A stretch of DNA of 64,000 bases from Carettochelys insculpta (Eukaryota; Chordata; Testudines; Carettochelyidae): assembly GCF_033958435.1 (NCBI RefSeq), contig NC_134160.1, forward strand, positions 10,527,001-10,591,000, given 5' to 3'. Of the stretch, positions 25,601 through 36,560 are shown one piece after another. The position numbers were made by a program, and so were the translations under genes. The notes under the pieces are model-generated. The model made no database searches. It was not told the DNA's origin and worked only from the letters and a program-made list of their open reading frames with translations. The number at the start of each line of letters is the position of its first letter. The first letter of the stretch is position 1.

Positions 25601-28600
25601 TTTTAAAGCAGGGCAAACTTTTTAATATAGACATTTATTCTGCAGTGTTTAAAATTTCAGACACAACAGTGTTATGGCAATCAAAAGTGCAATTGACTAT
25701 AAATCTCCTATGTAAAAATGAAATTGCCTAGTTTATTTTCATTGTCCCAGTTAGTGAAATGCAAAGAATAAACAGTGTGAATGGTGAAACATAAAAATAA
25801 GTTGTTAAGGGCCTAGATAAATTGGCTTAGTCCAGGCTGTAAGTATTTAGTGCTAAACAACATCTAGGACTTGGTCCATACTTGAAAATTAAATCAACCT
25901 AGATACATTGTTCAGGTCTGTGGAAAAATTGTGCATCCTGAACGTTGTGCTTAGATCATCCTAACCTTGGAAATAGAAACAGCTAGCTCTACCACCTTGT
26001 GTAGAGGTGGATTAACTATATCTACAAGAAACAAAAAATAACCTTCTGTTGATGTAGGATGCATCTGTGCTCCAGTGGCGTAGCCATAGGGTGTGAAGAT
26101 ATAATACTGATAGTTCATGGAGGCCATAAATACCAAGGAGAGAGGAGACAATTTTAGGGCAGCACAATATAAGTGGATAAAAATATAAACCAACATGAGC
26201 AAGCTTTTGGAACAATGGGACCAGTTAGGCTAGGAAATATCCTTCCTAGTGGTGGGAGCCCATTGTCTGGAACACACACAACTAGTTTCCAGTGGAAAAA
26301 GAGCACTGATGTCTAATACATAGATTATAAATTTCTTGGGGCAGGGACCATATTTTTGTTCTGTGTTTGTGTGGCACCTGGCACAGTAGGTACTTGATTT
26401 GTGACTGATAACACCATCACATCAGAGCCCTAAAGTAATTGTATTATAAGGATTGGTATAAAGTTGGGTTAGAGCGGTATTTCTCAACCAGAGGTATGTG
26501 TACCCTTGGGGGTACACAAAGGTCTTCCAGGGGATTCATCAACTCATCTAGACATTTGCCTAGTTTTACAACAGGCTATATAAAATCGGTAGTATTCAGA
26601 CAATGACTTGTTTTTACTGCTTCGTATACCTTACACTGGAATGTAAGTACAAAAGGTCTATTCCAGTTAATTTATTTGCTAATAAATCAACAAATTTTCG
26701 GTAGTCGTCTTCTGTGATATTTTTGCATTTTTTTTTAAGGAAGTAATTTTTAAGTGAGATGTAACTTGGTGGTATGAAAGCAAATCTGACCCCTGAAAAG
26801 GGTACGGTAATCTGGAAAGGTTGAATGGAACTTGTTTCAAGACGTCAGGTTATTTGAGGACTATGTTTGTCAAAAGGTGATACACATGTGCTTAGGGGTA
26901 CTTGAGAGAAGTCTTTTACTTATAATTTTTTTCTGAAAAAGGAGTACTTTATAAAACAAGGTTGAGAAACACTGGGTTAGATAACCCAATAAGTTGTTTC
27001 ATTGAAAACTTAAGATATTCAATTTGTCTCCAAGAGAGCTTCCTTTTAGAGCCCATGTGTTTACTCTCAAAAACAAAATGGGGTTGTTACAAATAAACAC
27101 TGATGTGTGCATTTCTTCCTTCTCTCAGAGGGAGTGAACAGTGGTGTATTTTGAGAGCAGCATCAAGTCCTGACTCTCTTATCCTTGTACTAACTACAGT
27201 CAACCATATTAAAAGCTTACATTCATGGTGTCCATGCAAAGAAGCCTAAATTTGTGGAATAGCTTGTTAGGGGAGCTCTGGGTTTAGACATGATCTATTT
27301 TCATATTCTCATACCTGCCTGCATGTGTCTGTGTGACCTTGCCTCTGCCTCTTTGTGCTCAGCTCTGAGTTATTAGCTGTCATAACTCCTCACCCCCTGT
27401 GCCTACATCTAACTTGCTTGCTATGTTTTGTTGCACTTTGTTGTGTAGCTGTTCTATTAGTCTCCTGTTTCGGGGTGCAGGAGCAAACAGGGTGAAATGT
27501 TTGACTTTGACTTTTCATGTGTTACCTTGATAGATGGCTCTTCCCTATCATTGGCCACATGGGTATCTGTACATCAGCTGGAGTCATTCGGGACTTTGCA
27601 GGCCCTTACTACGTCTCTGTAAGTAGATGATGGTTCTAGTTGATAAATGAGGAATCTGAAGTTGGCCTAGTTCACACCTTCCTCAAATGCTTGTGAATTG
27701 TTCTCTGATATTTTGCTTTTCCAAAGTGAAATGAGAACCTGAGATAATTGCTGCAGATCCTGCGTGCGTTTTTCCCCATTGGTTAACTCTGTGTTGGATT
27801 GTACAGTCTAAAGCTATAACTGACATAGCTGTGTTAGTCATCTTTGGGCTGACTGCTGGTCATTGCATTTAAGCTGGTTACTGCAGTCAAGGATGGGCTA
27901 ATTTGTTTAATTGAGCAGTAGGGGAAGCATGTGTTTACACCTCCAGGGAAGCATTAGATGCTAGTGGGAAGGGTCAGTCTGATGTATCCCACAACACAGA
28001 AGAACATTATCATTTTTGGATTAACGTCAGGAATCCAGTTTTGGTGTATCTTTTTGTTTGAGGGGCCTAGGAGAAAGTGTATTTTACAACGTGACTTCTT
28101 TTGAACTGATGGAAAGTTATGCCCACTGACTAATGTGTAAATTAGAGTCACTCTGTCAGACTGTCTTAATTTGATGAAGTTTGAGTGTAAAGGAATCTCA
28201 GTGTAATTCATACTGAGATCAGAATAGGTATAGCTTTTATCAGTATGTAAAAACTCTGTTACAGAAATAAAGGGAATCAAGAGGGAAACGGTCAGGTGAC
28301 TATATCAGAAAGATGGACAATCTAGCAATGTCTGTAGTACAGATAACCAAACTCTCATTCTAACAGCAGTAACATCAGTAGCCTCATTTTTTCTAGACAC
28401 AGACCTTATTTGTGTACACTCAGGGTTAGGCTTGCATTAATACTGAAGAAGGACCTTGATGACAGACTCATACCACTAAACAAGAATAGAGTCTGGCCTT
28501 ACATGTACTGAATTTTGTGTGGACTGTGTTCCCCTGAGAGATGTTTCTCCTTTTGTAGGAAGACAACATGGCATTTGGGAAGCCTGTGAAGTAAGTGCTA

Positions 28601-31600
28601 CTTTTCCTTTTCATCAAACTTTTAACACGTTCACATGGAAATGTTCTTAATTCTCTGAAACCAGCATAAACATGTAGTATTGTTGATAACATTCTCAGTG
28701 ATCAAATGCCCTAAAGCAAAAGGACAGCAAGTGTGTCTGCTTCCCCAAAGAAAATATTAAAGTACATCTCTGATCAGAAGCATAACTGCAAATTTACAGT
28801 TTTAAAATAATATTTCCATGACTAGTACAGTAAAGACTTCGTTAAAATAGAACTTGTGGCAATGAGTTGCTGAAAGTAAATTACATCAAAAATTGAGTGA
28901 TACTCACATTTTGTGTTTTGTTTTTATTCGCCAAGGGGTAAATGAAAATATTTGCACATTAGCTCCTGATTTTTCTACTCTATTTAAATAAGTGTGTGGA
29001 TGGAATGGGGTTTGTAAATTCCGCAGGAAAACTGGAGTTCAAAATGTAATTTGTTCCATGTGTACAATAATCCATTGCCAGGGCTGTCCTGAAGGTGGGA
29101 CTTGGGGCAGTTCCCATGCAGGGCCCAGGGTGACCCTCCCCTTGCTGCCATCACCAAGGGATTACCTAGTGCAGGATGGTGGTGGCGGCAGCAGCAGCAA
29201 CAGCGGGTCCAGGTGGCTGCCTTCTCTGCTCTGCTGCACCCTCCCGGCCAGCTGAGCCCTGTTTCGCCTCGGGCTGCAGAGAAGCCGGGCTCAGCTGGCT
29301 GGGAGGGTGCTGTGGAGTGGAGCAGGGTGACAGTCTCTGAATGGCGAGTGTGGGGCCAGGGCAGGGCACCCCCCTGCTGCTATCACTGCTGCTGCCTATC
29401 ACCCTACCCCAGATAATCCTCCTTCCTCCCATCCATCCACAGGATCGCTGGGGCAGCTGCCACAGGGCCCCCAAAGGAGCAGGGCCTGGGGCGGCTACCC
29501 CACCTCATCCTATGGCTCTGTCTTTTGCTATCCAAGATGCAGCTGGTTTAGGTTGGGAGATTTACACTTTGCTGCTGTTGCTCTTATCACATGCATCTTC
29601 TTGAGTTCACTGAGCTTGGTTAGGGAATGACTGTGAGTTCGTCTGATGACTCCTGCTTTAAATAACCCTAGCAGGAAGGAAAGGGAGCTGTGAAGGAACA
29701 GAGGGTATAGCAGTTTAACTAGCAGTTTTTCTGTCTTGTCAGGTACTGGAAACTGGATCCAAACAAAGTGTATGCCAGCGGTCCCAATCCTTGGGATACA
29801 GCGGTGCATGATGCCTCAGAGGAGTACAAGCACCGAATGGTAAGACTTCATTGAAGTTGAAGCCCAGCCTACGTATGAGTTAGTCTTCATTGAACCAGCT
29901 GCAGTGAAATGGATTCACCTTGTGTTCTTTCTTTAAAAGCACTTCCTTTGTGCTTGTGGTGCTTGGAGAAGCCTTATAATGTTTCCTGCTCTTTTCCCAT
30001 CTGTGAAATGACCTTTCTTGATGGACTGATCCCTTTTTATGCAGCAGTTGATAAGAGCTATGCGATCAAAGTCAATACTTGGCTGTTTTCTGTCGTGCTC
30101 AATCCTCATGGCTCCGCATTTTCACGCGTACCTAGTAAAAGGCTTATAATTGTGTATTCATTCTCCATCTCAAAGGAAAGACGGACTCTCGGAACCCTGC
30201 CGCTTACTGCAAAAGTGGGAGTAGGCCCTGGGGAATGCACCCTCTCAGTGGGGTTGGGGTCGGGCTAAGGATTATTAGATTGTCTTGCTGCCCCAGAGAA
30301 GTTATCTGGCTAATCTTAGGGGACAATCCTGCACCACTCAAAAGAGCCGGGGACCTAAAGGGACTTAAATGACAGAAAAATTTTAACCTTATTTCCCTTC
30401 CTGTTATAGCACAATCTCTGCTGTGACAACTGCCACTCCCATGTGGCATTGGCCTTAAATCTGATGAGATACGATAACAGCACGTCCTGGAACATGGTCA
30501 AACTTTGCTTCCTCTCCCTCCTGTATGGGAAGTATGTAAGGTGAGCTGCAGACCGATCCAGCTCCTGCTGGCATGGGAATCCATTTACTGAAGTGCTAGC
30601 TTCTCAAAGTGTCAGATCCTTCAGCGTTTCTTACTACCCCAGAGAGGAGGGGTTAAACCAGGGATGGGGAACCTACAGCCTGCGAGGCGAGGCTGGTGCT
30701 GCAGCCAGGCCAGAGGGGAGGGTGTGCTGTGCTGCGCTGCAGGGAGGGGAGAGCCTGGAGTGTCTCAGGTCAGATCAAGGCAAGTTGCAGGCAGTTTCCA
30801 TTCCGTGGTCTCTGCCTTGCGGGGGGTGGGGGAGGAAATGGCTCTGTGCACTGCTATTTCTTTCTTCCCCCTCTGGCTGGGGGAAAGGCAGTGCGCGGAA
30901 GCTCTGTCCCTATGCTTGTTTGCAGGCTCTGCCCCCATTACTCCCGCTGGCTGGGAATCATGGCCAATGGGAGCAGCAAGACACAGTGCCTGCAAGCGCA
31001 GGGCAATATGGAGTCCCGTGTGCCCCTCCGGAGTTGTGTTGCATAGGTGCCACAATCCCCTGCCTCCTCCTGCAACCCCTCCACCACCACCACACGCACC
31101 TGCCCACTCACTGGCAGCCCCCTACTGGCCACTGAACCCCTCCTTTCTGGCCCACCCCAGAAGCTAGAGGGGCTGGAGCACAAGCAGAGTGAGGTGAATG
31201 TCTCTTACTTTTTTCCTGCTTCTCAATTTGGGGGTTTTAGTAAATCCTTATCCATGCTTCCCGTGAAGTCACTGCCTGACTGAGCCCTAGGTCTGGTCAC
31301 CACTTGTAATGTTCATAAATGTGACCATACTTGGCTGTGGGCTGTGTCAGCCAGTCAGAGCTCTCTTTTGTGTTGAAATAAGATTAGCCTCATTTTTTGT
31401 TAGGACTTCCACCCACTTCTCTTTGGATTTTTCTCCCAGTCCTTTACCACCAAAATTTCTTCCAGCTTTATAATAGTGTTCACATGGCTTTTTAAAACTA
31501 CTGTAGTGCCAGTTTCTCAGTCCTGGAGAATGCCGTCTGCCATAGCCACAGGACAGCGAGTAGAGGACAAGCTTCCCCATTGCTGTCCTGCCAGTGCAGT

Positions 31601-33160
31601 CTGCCCTTGTTCTGGAGGAATCTCCTCTAGGGAGCTCTTGGGAGAATTGAGTCCTGGTACTTTATTTAGTCCTTGGCCCATCTGTTTCTGGTTGCCAGCT
31701 GTAATGGCATTGCACTGCATTATTTTAATATAGAAATTTATGACCTGTAAGCTGATCTTCCACCATTATCTCCTTTCATATAGCCACCAAGTAGCCAGTC
31801 AGGGCTAACTGTTGCAATGGATTTGAACTGACGGCAGAGATCAGACTGGAAGGGCATACCAAATGGGGTGCTGCAGGGATCAGTTCTGTGTCTGGTTCCA
31901 TTCGTTAGCTTCCTCAGTGATTTCGAATGTATTCCTGTGAAGTTTATGGACTGTACAAAGCTGAGAGGGGTTACAAATGCTTTGGAGGATGAGATTAAAA
32001 TTGACAATGATCTGGAGAAACAGGAGAAATGGTCTGAAATAAATTGGATGAAATTCAATGAGGACAAATGCAAAATACTCCACTTAGGAAGGAACAATCA
32101 GATGTACCCATGCAAACTGGAAAATGATTGCCTAGGAAAGACCACTGCAGAAAGGGATCTGGGGGTCAAGTTAGACCAAAGTCAACAGTGTAACACGGTT
32201 GCAAAAAACCCAAATGTTGGTATGGGATATATTAGCAGGACCGTTGTAAGCAAGATGCGAGAAATAATTTTTGTGCTTTACTGTGTGCTCATTATTCAAG
32301 TACTATATTGTGTTCCATTCTGGGTGCCACATTTCAGGAAAATGTGGTGAAATTGGAGAAAGTTCAGAGAAGAGCAACACAAATGATTAAAGGTCTAGAA
32401 AACATGACCCCGGAGAGACAATTGGAAAAAAACTGGATTTGTTTAGCCAGAAAAAAAGGCTGAGGCTGGGAGAGGTGTGGGGAGAAACATAGCGGGTTTG
32501 GATACATACAAGGATGTTACAAGGAGGAGGAAGAAAAATTATTTTCCTCAAGTTCCAATGATAGGACAAGATGTAACGGACTTAAATTGCAGCAAGGGGG
32601 TTTAGAATGGACACTAGGAAGATCTTCCTAGCTCTCAGTGCAGTTAAGCACTGGAGCAAATCACCAAGAAATTGTGGAATCCCCATCATTGGAGATTTTT
32701 AAGGGCAAGGTAGACAGAAGCTTGTCGGGGTGGTCTGGACGGCACTTAGTCCTGCCTCGTATGGAGGGGACTGGGCTAGAAGATGTCACGAGATCCCTTC
32801 CACCTCTATGATGCTATGAAAACTCACACAACCCAGTTATCTGTGAGAACTGGTTATTCCTGTGTCCACCATTGTCATGTGTTAATCTGATGAACAAGAC
32901 ATTGTGGGTGTGACATGATGCCTAAATTGCATGATGCAAAGGTACAAGTCAGGGTGATGGATATAAAGTAGTGTAGTTCCTCCCTTTCCAGCCTCCAACT
33001 CCTCCAAACATTTCTCTGCCACCCAGTTCCCTTGTCAGATGTGTATCTCTTTAATCTTTTTCTCTTTTGCAGCGTAGGGGGGTTCATGAAGACCTGGCTC
33101 CCCTTTGTCCTTTTCTTAGGAGTGATCCTGACAATCATTCTCACCCTTCATTTGCGGTGA
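19096..33160 (+). CDS. TMEM222: TMEM222, complete, six coding exons
   Basis: Exons are 19096-19220, 27534-27618, 28559-28590, 29743-29839, 30410-30540 and 33073-33160 (TGA at 33158-33160), all with GT-AG introns and a consistent frame. They total 558 nt, or 185 residues. Landmarks are [15 protein letters not shown], then [20 protein letters not shown] (exon 2), [19 protein letters not shown] (exon 4), [21 protein letters not shown] (exon 5) and a hydrophobic tail [20 protein letters not shown] (exon 6). I recognise this as TMEM222, a small multi-pass membrane protein of the DUF778 family. Its molecular role is poorly defined, and human loss causes a neurodevelopmental disorder. The protein is shorter than the 208-residue human form because the N-terminal leader is shorter. 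The start ATG lies in GCGGCGATGG, a good context. Confidence 0.96.
19733..20400 (-). mobile_element. CR1 LINE, 5'-truncated copy
   Basis: The 3' end lies at the left ('gggacctcgagaggccatcg'). The minus strand encodes the late RT region: [48 protein letters not shown]. An internal deletion removes part of the distal ORF2. Confidence 0.88.
20510..23485 (-). mobile_element. CR1 LINE with almost whole ORF2 (endonuclease + RT), decayed
   Basis: About 2.97 kb on the minus strand, with the 3' end at 20,510. From 5' to 3' it encodes an apurinic-type endonuclease (22,621-23,433, with [37 protein letters not shown]). Reverse transcriptase follows (21,716-22,492 with [14 protein letters not shown]; 21,455-21,661 with [19 protein letters not shown]; an FADDTK-type catalytic motif near 21,345-21,370). 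The C-terminal block is at 20,611-21,048 ([29 protein letters not shown]). Stops and frameshifts separate these pieces, so it is not intact. ORF1 and the 5' UTR are absent. Confidence 0.93.
23497..23612 (-). repeat. Short repeat monomer (CTAATAAATTTTGTTAGTC family)
   Basis: It reads 'gaggaagtgggtctacccca', 'gctcatcacctaataaattt' and 'ttagtctttaaagtgctcc', then a T tract. It is the same unit as at 46.9 and 50.6 kb. Confidence 0.7.
23703..23988. mobile_element. MITE with AAGGCTTG...TATACA / TATGTAGACAAGCCTT ends
   Basis: The terminal repeats AAGGCTTGGCCTATACA and TATGTAGACAAGCCTT are inverted. An inner hairpin (CGAAGATATGCTATTCCAGC / GCTGGAGTCAGCATACCTTCG) lies near the left end. No coding capacity is seen. 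The family resembles hAT-type MITEs of turtles. Confidence 0.65.
24540..25050. repeat. C-rich dispersed repeat
   Basis: CCC/CCA-rich sequence ('cctgccccacatcacaacca', 'ccctctgcaccccatcca') resembles 5.9-6.7 kb and 30.65-31.15 kb in composition and phrase order. Boundaries are unclear. Confidence 0.4.
25868..26090 (+). mobile_element. Decayed hAT-type MITE
   Basis: The series 'ttaaatcaacctagatacat', 'cctgaacgttgtgcttagat' and 'agctctaccaccttgtgtag' followed by 'aggtggattaactatatc' matches a phrase order I associate with a common turtle hAT MITE. Termini are eroded. Confidence 0.5.
26325..26440 (+). repeat. L2/MIR-like 3' tail
   Basis: The text 'tagattataaatttcttggg', 'gcagggaccatatttttgtt' and 'ggcacctggcacagtaggta' follows the conserved 3' end of L2 and related SINEs (stop-promoter of 'gcagggac' then 'ctggcacag'). 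Confidence 0.6.
26475..26974. mobile_element. 500-bp hAT (Charlie-like) non-autonomous element
   Basis: The ends CGGTATTTCTCAACC and GGTTGAGAAACACTG are inverted repeats. Flanking octamers GGTTAGAG (26,467-26,474) and GGTTAGAT (26,975-26,982) agree at 7 of 8 positions, the target duplication length of hAT. The interior has no transposase frame. Confidence 0.82.
27619..28558 (+). other. TMEM222 intron 2
   Basis: AT-rich intron between GTAAGT (27619) and TTTTGTAG (28551-28558). No repeat or exon is recognised. Confidence 0.8.
28591..29742 (+). other. TMEM222 intron 3 with GC-rich inverted repeat
   Basis: The intron follows the 32-nt exon 3. The GC-rich segment 29,075-29,525 contains an inverted repeat ('cctcccggccagctgagccc' against 'gggctcagctggctgggagg', 29,242-29,312). 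This block looks like an inserted repeat; the family is unknown. Confidence 0.65.
30657..31170 (+). mobile_element. Probable hAT-like non-autonomous element, right end unclear
   Basis: The left end CAGGGATGGGGAACCT matches a common hAT-type terminus. A GC-rich interior and a C-rich tail (31,050-31,150) follow. No matching inverted right end was found, so it may be truncated. Confidence 0.45.
31790..32820 (+). mobile_element. CR1 LINE, 5'-truncated, sense to TMEM222
   Basis: The + strand encodes [28 protein letters not shown] and HFRKMW-type RT pieces (31,868-32,350). The CR1 3' terminus follows, 'cccttccacctctatgatgc' ending at about 32,818. The catalytic F-x-DD site is mutated, so the copy is dead. 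Confidence 0.88.
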
Positions 33161-36100
33161 TGGATTCCATGAACTTCCCTTCCCATTGGTGCACAGGGGA
33201 TGAAACTGGCAGCTGGATTCGGGAGACTGGGGATGCAGAGCCTCGGGAATCACTCAAAAAAAAGATGGCATCTTCCCTCGATGATAACGGCTGATTTTTG
33301 CTTCCTGGGACTGAATGTCGTTCATTCTGTTTTGTTCTCTCATTGGGGTCTCCCAGCGTTTGGTGACTAGGGGGCTTCCGCTGGTAGATTTTGGGAGTGC
33401 ACCCTGCAAGCTATGATCTCAACACAGGGTAATGTTGTAAGGGCTAAACCTGCCTCTTAGTACCTGGGCTGTCTCCTTAGCACAAGCAGATAGATACTCA
33501 TTGTAAGGTTTTCTCTGATCCGGGACTGCCTTTACATAACCACTTATTTCCTCTCACAAATGTATTTCCTCTCACAAACTTCTTATCTCTTACACTTCCC
33601 AGATATGGTGCAAGTTCTGAATGAGGGTGGGGACGGGGGAATGCCTTTGTTGCACAGATCTCCTATAGTATACGTTTCTAAGTGGACAATCAAGTCTCTT
33701 AATGGCCATGTTCACCTACTGGCATATATAATGCCATTGGGCTCGTATACAATCTCTCATGTAGTTGGCAGTGAAACGAGGGTGCTGACGGCAGAGTATT
33801 CCTCTAACACCACTCATAATCATTCTCCTGTGTCAGGACAGCTCTGCTATCAACTAACAGCCTCAGAAAGATGACAAATGCTCTAAAGCCTGCAAAGATT
33901 TCCAGCTGCGTAGCAGTCTGTGCATTTCCATAGTGGAAAGATTAGAATCTGCACATCTGGTCCGTGATGCACACAATGTAGCTCCCTTGCTTTGTCCTTT
34001 GCCGCTCAGTTTTCCTGCAGCAGTTTACTTCTCCGGAGTCCCTAGCATTTGTGTACCACAGCTTAACCATGTCCTTGCAATAGATGCGACAGCCACAGCA
34101 TACCTGTGGGACAGTACGTTTGGCTGTGGGTTTCTGAAATATCTTTGCTGTGGAATGAAATACTTGAATTCTAAGCCACTCGTTGGTAAGTATAAAATAC
34201 TTTATTAAAAGAAGTGTTTGAAGACAAAGTGCAGTTAACTGTTTCCCCCAGGCCTGGGCCTATGGAAGGCAGCATCTGTCCCATAGTGCAGGATGGCATT
34301 AAGTTTCCTACAGTTGGTATCAGGTAGATGAACACTAAGATCTATTTGTTTCCGAGGTAAATTAATTATTATGAATAACTGTCCATTATTATTCTGCCTT
34401 TGAAAAGATGAGTGCTATGTAGCACTGACTGCCTCATGGGCCCCCAGATGAAATCTAAAAATCGATTGTTGGTGAAAATGGAACTTGGCACCCTAGAATC
34501 TGCTCATTCGCCAAAGTAGAGACAGCACAGGTGTGGGCTGAGTGAGCTTCCCCTAGACACTGGCCGATAGATGTGCCTCAGTCCTGACCCAGAGGCACAT
34601 CCTGAGAAAATTAGTTTACATCTTTGTTCATTCCTTAGCCTCTCTGCTGAGGGTGCCCCCCAGGGTACTCCTTGTGCTGGCTGCCCATTGGTTTGCTATG
34701 AACTGGAGCAAGCACACCTGAGTCACAGAGAGGGATTAGTTTTTCAACTCTGAGGCTTTAACAGGACAATTTGTTACTGTAGCCAGTGAATGGCAGCCTC
34801 AAGGAACTTTCCTCATGGCCAGCAACACTCAGTTGCTCTCCAGCAGGAGCCTTGCATAGCTACATGCCACTTTCACTGTCTCCTGTGCCTCTCGAATAAT
34901 CCTTCCCACCGCACTTGTGGCTTTCAGAACTCCGCACACACTCCTCCAGCTCAGGTGAAGGAAAGGGGCTTCTCTTCCACAGCTCTCTCCTCTCTAATAT
35001 CCAGTTCTCATTAGCACCAAGCACTTTCCTTCCTGGCCTAGGAAGGGAGCTGTGCAGACCCTGCATTCTCTTTCCTTCATGCCTGAAACTGAAATCCTCT
35101 TCTGATGGGCTCTCCAGCAGTCAGTTAGTTCAAGCATGAGTGGCAAGTGTGCTGCTACCAAATCAACTCTAGGCTGATTACATATTTAAGGTCTCCCAGC
35201 AAAGTGAACCGTACAACAGGAGTGTTGTGTCACTATCAGGTTACCTTGTGCTACTTCACTTAGACCCAGTGAAGTTACTACTGGGGTAACAGGCCTGGCC
35301 AATTAAACAGGAAAGATTCTCAGTGTTCAAAGTGACTTGCCAAGAATAGCTTTAGGAAACCAGCCAGAAGCCACCCTGCTTTGTGCAGCAGCACTAGTCC
35401 GTGTAGACATTAGACTGACTTGTAAGAGACAGGTCACAATGCTTCCCTGATGTCTTAAGCTACACGAGCGTTGCCAAAGTGGAAGCTTTGCCGCTGTCAC
35501 TAAGTGAGGCAGCAGCGTGTCTGCTGGCCACTGTCCCGCTTCTGTGTATTCAGAAAGCATGTTCGCTGCCCTCAGCTTGCACGCACACCCCAGTAGCTCC
35601 TCCCTGGGGGGTGCTTTAGAAATATCAATAGCACCGAACTAGAGAGTTGTAGGGTCTGAAGTGGGAATTATCCAGGGCACCTTTAATTGATTCAGGCCTC
35701 AGACTGGGAATGAATGAGTGAACGTTGATTGTGGCAGTGACAGTACAAGTCCTGCCTGAATGACTAGCTCCCAGTCAGGGTTTCATGGCTACTGAAGGAG
35801 TATGCGGGGGTCACAGGCAGCTGCTCAGGACAGGAGGCCAAGAATCTAGGAGCAATCCTGAGATGTAGGTGTCCTGAGCTTCGTAGAAATACCCTGCCCC
35901 TGAAAATTCCAAGCTGTCCCACTCAGCAGGACAGGCCAAAGGAAAGTAAGAGCAATAGAAGTGTACAAAGGGGCATGAGGCCTGTCTGTCTACTGGCAAA
36001 ATTGAGGGCCACCAAGCTCCAGAAGTATTAGCGACCATGATAATGGAAGCTAAAGTGTTGATGGGACAGGTGTGTTTTGTTTTGTTTTTATGACCATCTT

Positions 36101-36560
36101 GTCTAAAAGGGAGGTGTTCCTAGAGGGAGCTACACATCTGAGTATTTCCCTCTGGGTGTAGGCAAGGATGAAGTGGGTGGCTTCAGCTGAGGGCCAGTGA
36201 GCGACTGCTGCTTGCAGCTGGCCTTCTGCTACCTCCAAAGGGCATGCTCCCCCTTTTTGAATAGCTGTGATAGTGTTTAACACCTAATGGTGAGGTGTTG
36301 CCATTGTTTTGTATTTCCTTCTTCAGAACACTCTCCCAGTAAGGCCTGGGCCCCCACCACCTTATCCATTGCTTGTCTCAGGCAGGTCTGCTGCAGACCT
36401 CCTTGGATTTGCCTGTGGTCTGCACCAGAGTCCCGGTCCTTGTGGTTTGTTCTCATTATCTCAGAGTCTGCTTTGTAAATACTGAATTCTGCTGCTGTGA
36501 TTTCCTAATTCCAGCAGCGGGGGAAATAAACTCATTTCTGTGTATCTCTTCAGGTGCCAG
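33161..36560 (+). other. TMEM222 3' UTR and downstream DNA
   Basis: Candidate polyadenylation signals are ATTAAA at 34,204-34,209 (1.05 kb after the stop) and AATAAA at 36,525-36,530. The first fits the UTR length I would expect. No further exon is seen. Confidence 0.5.

Larger units (their letters stand above)
19221..27533 (+). other. TMEM222 intron 1, LINE-filled
   Basis: The donor GTGAGT is at 19221 and the acceptor GATAG ends at 27533. The intron holds two antisense CR1 copies (19.7-20.4 and 20.5-23.5 kb), a foldback element at 23.7-24.0 kb, a C-rich repeat at about 24.5-25.05 kb, a MITE at 25.9-26.1 kb and a hAT element at 26.5-27.0 kb. I saw no additional exon. Confidence 0.8.
30541..33072 (+). 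other. TMEM222 intron 5 with two inserted repeats
   Basis: The intron carries a repeat starting 'ccagggatggggaacctaca' (about 30,658) and a CR1 copy (about 31,790-32,820). The acceptor TTTTGCAG ends at 33,072. Confidence 0.75.

Noticed and set aside
30593..31170. Overlapping frames of 116-180 codons
   Set aside because: They lie in an intron of TMEM222 inside a repeat with a hAT-type end, in all frames at once.
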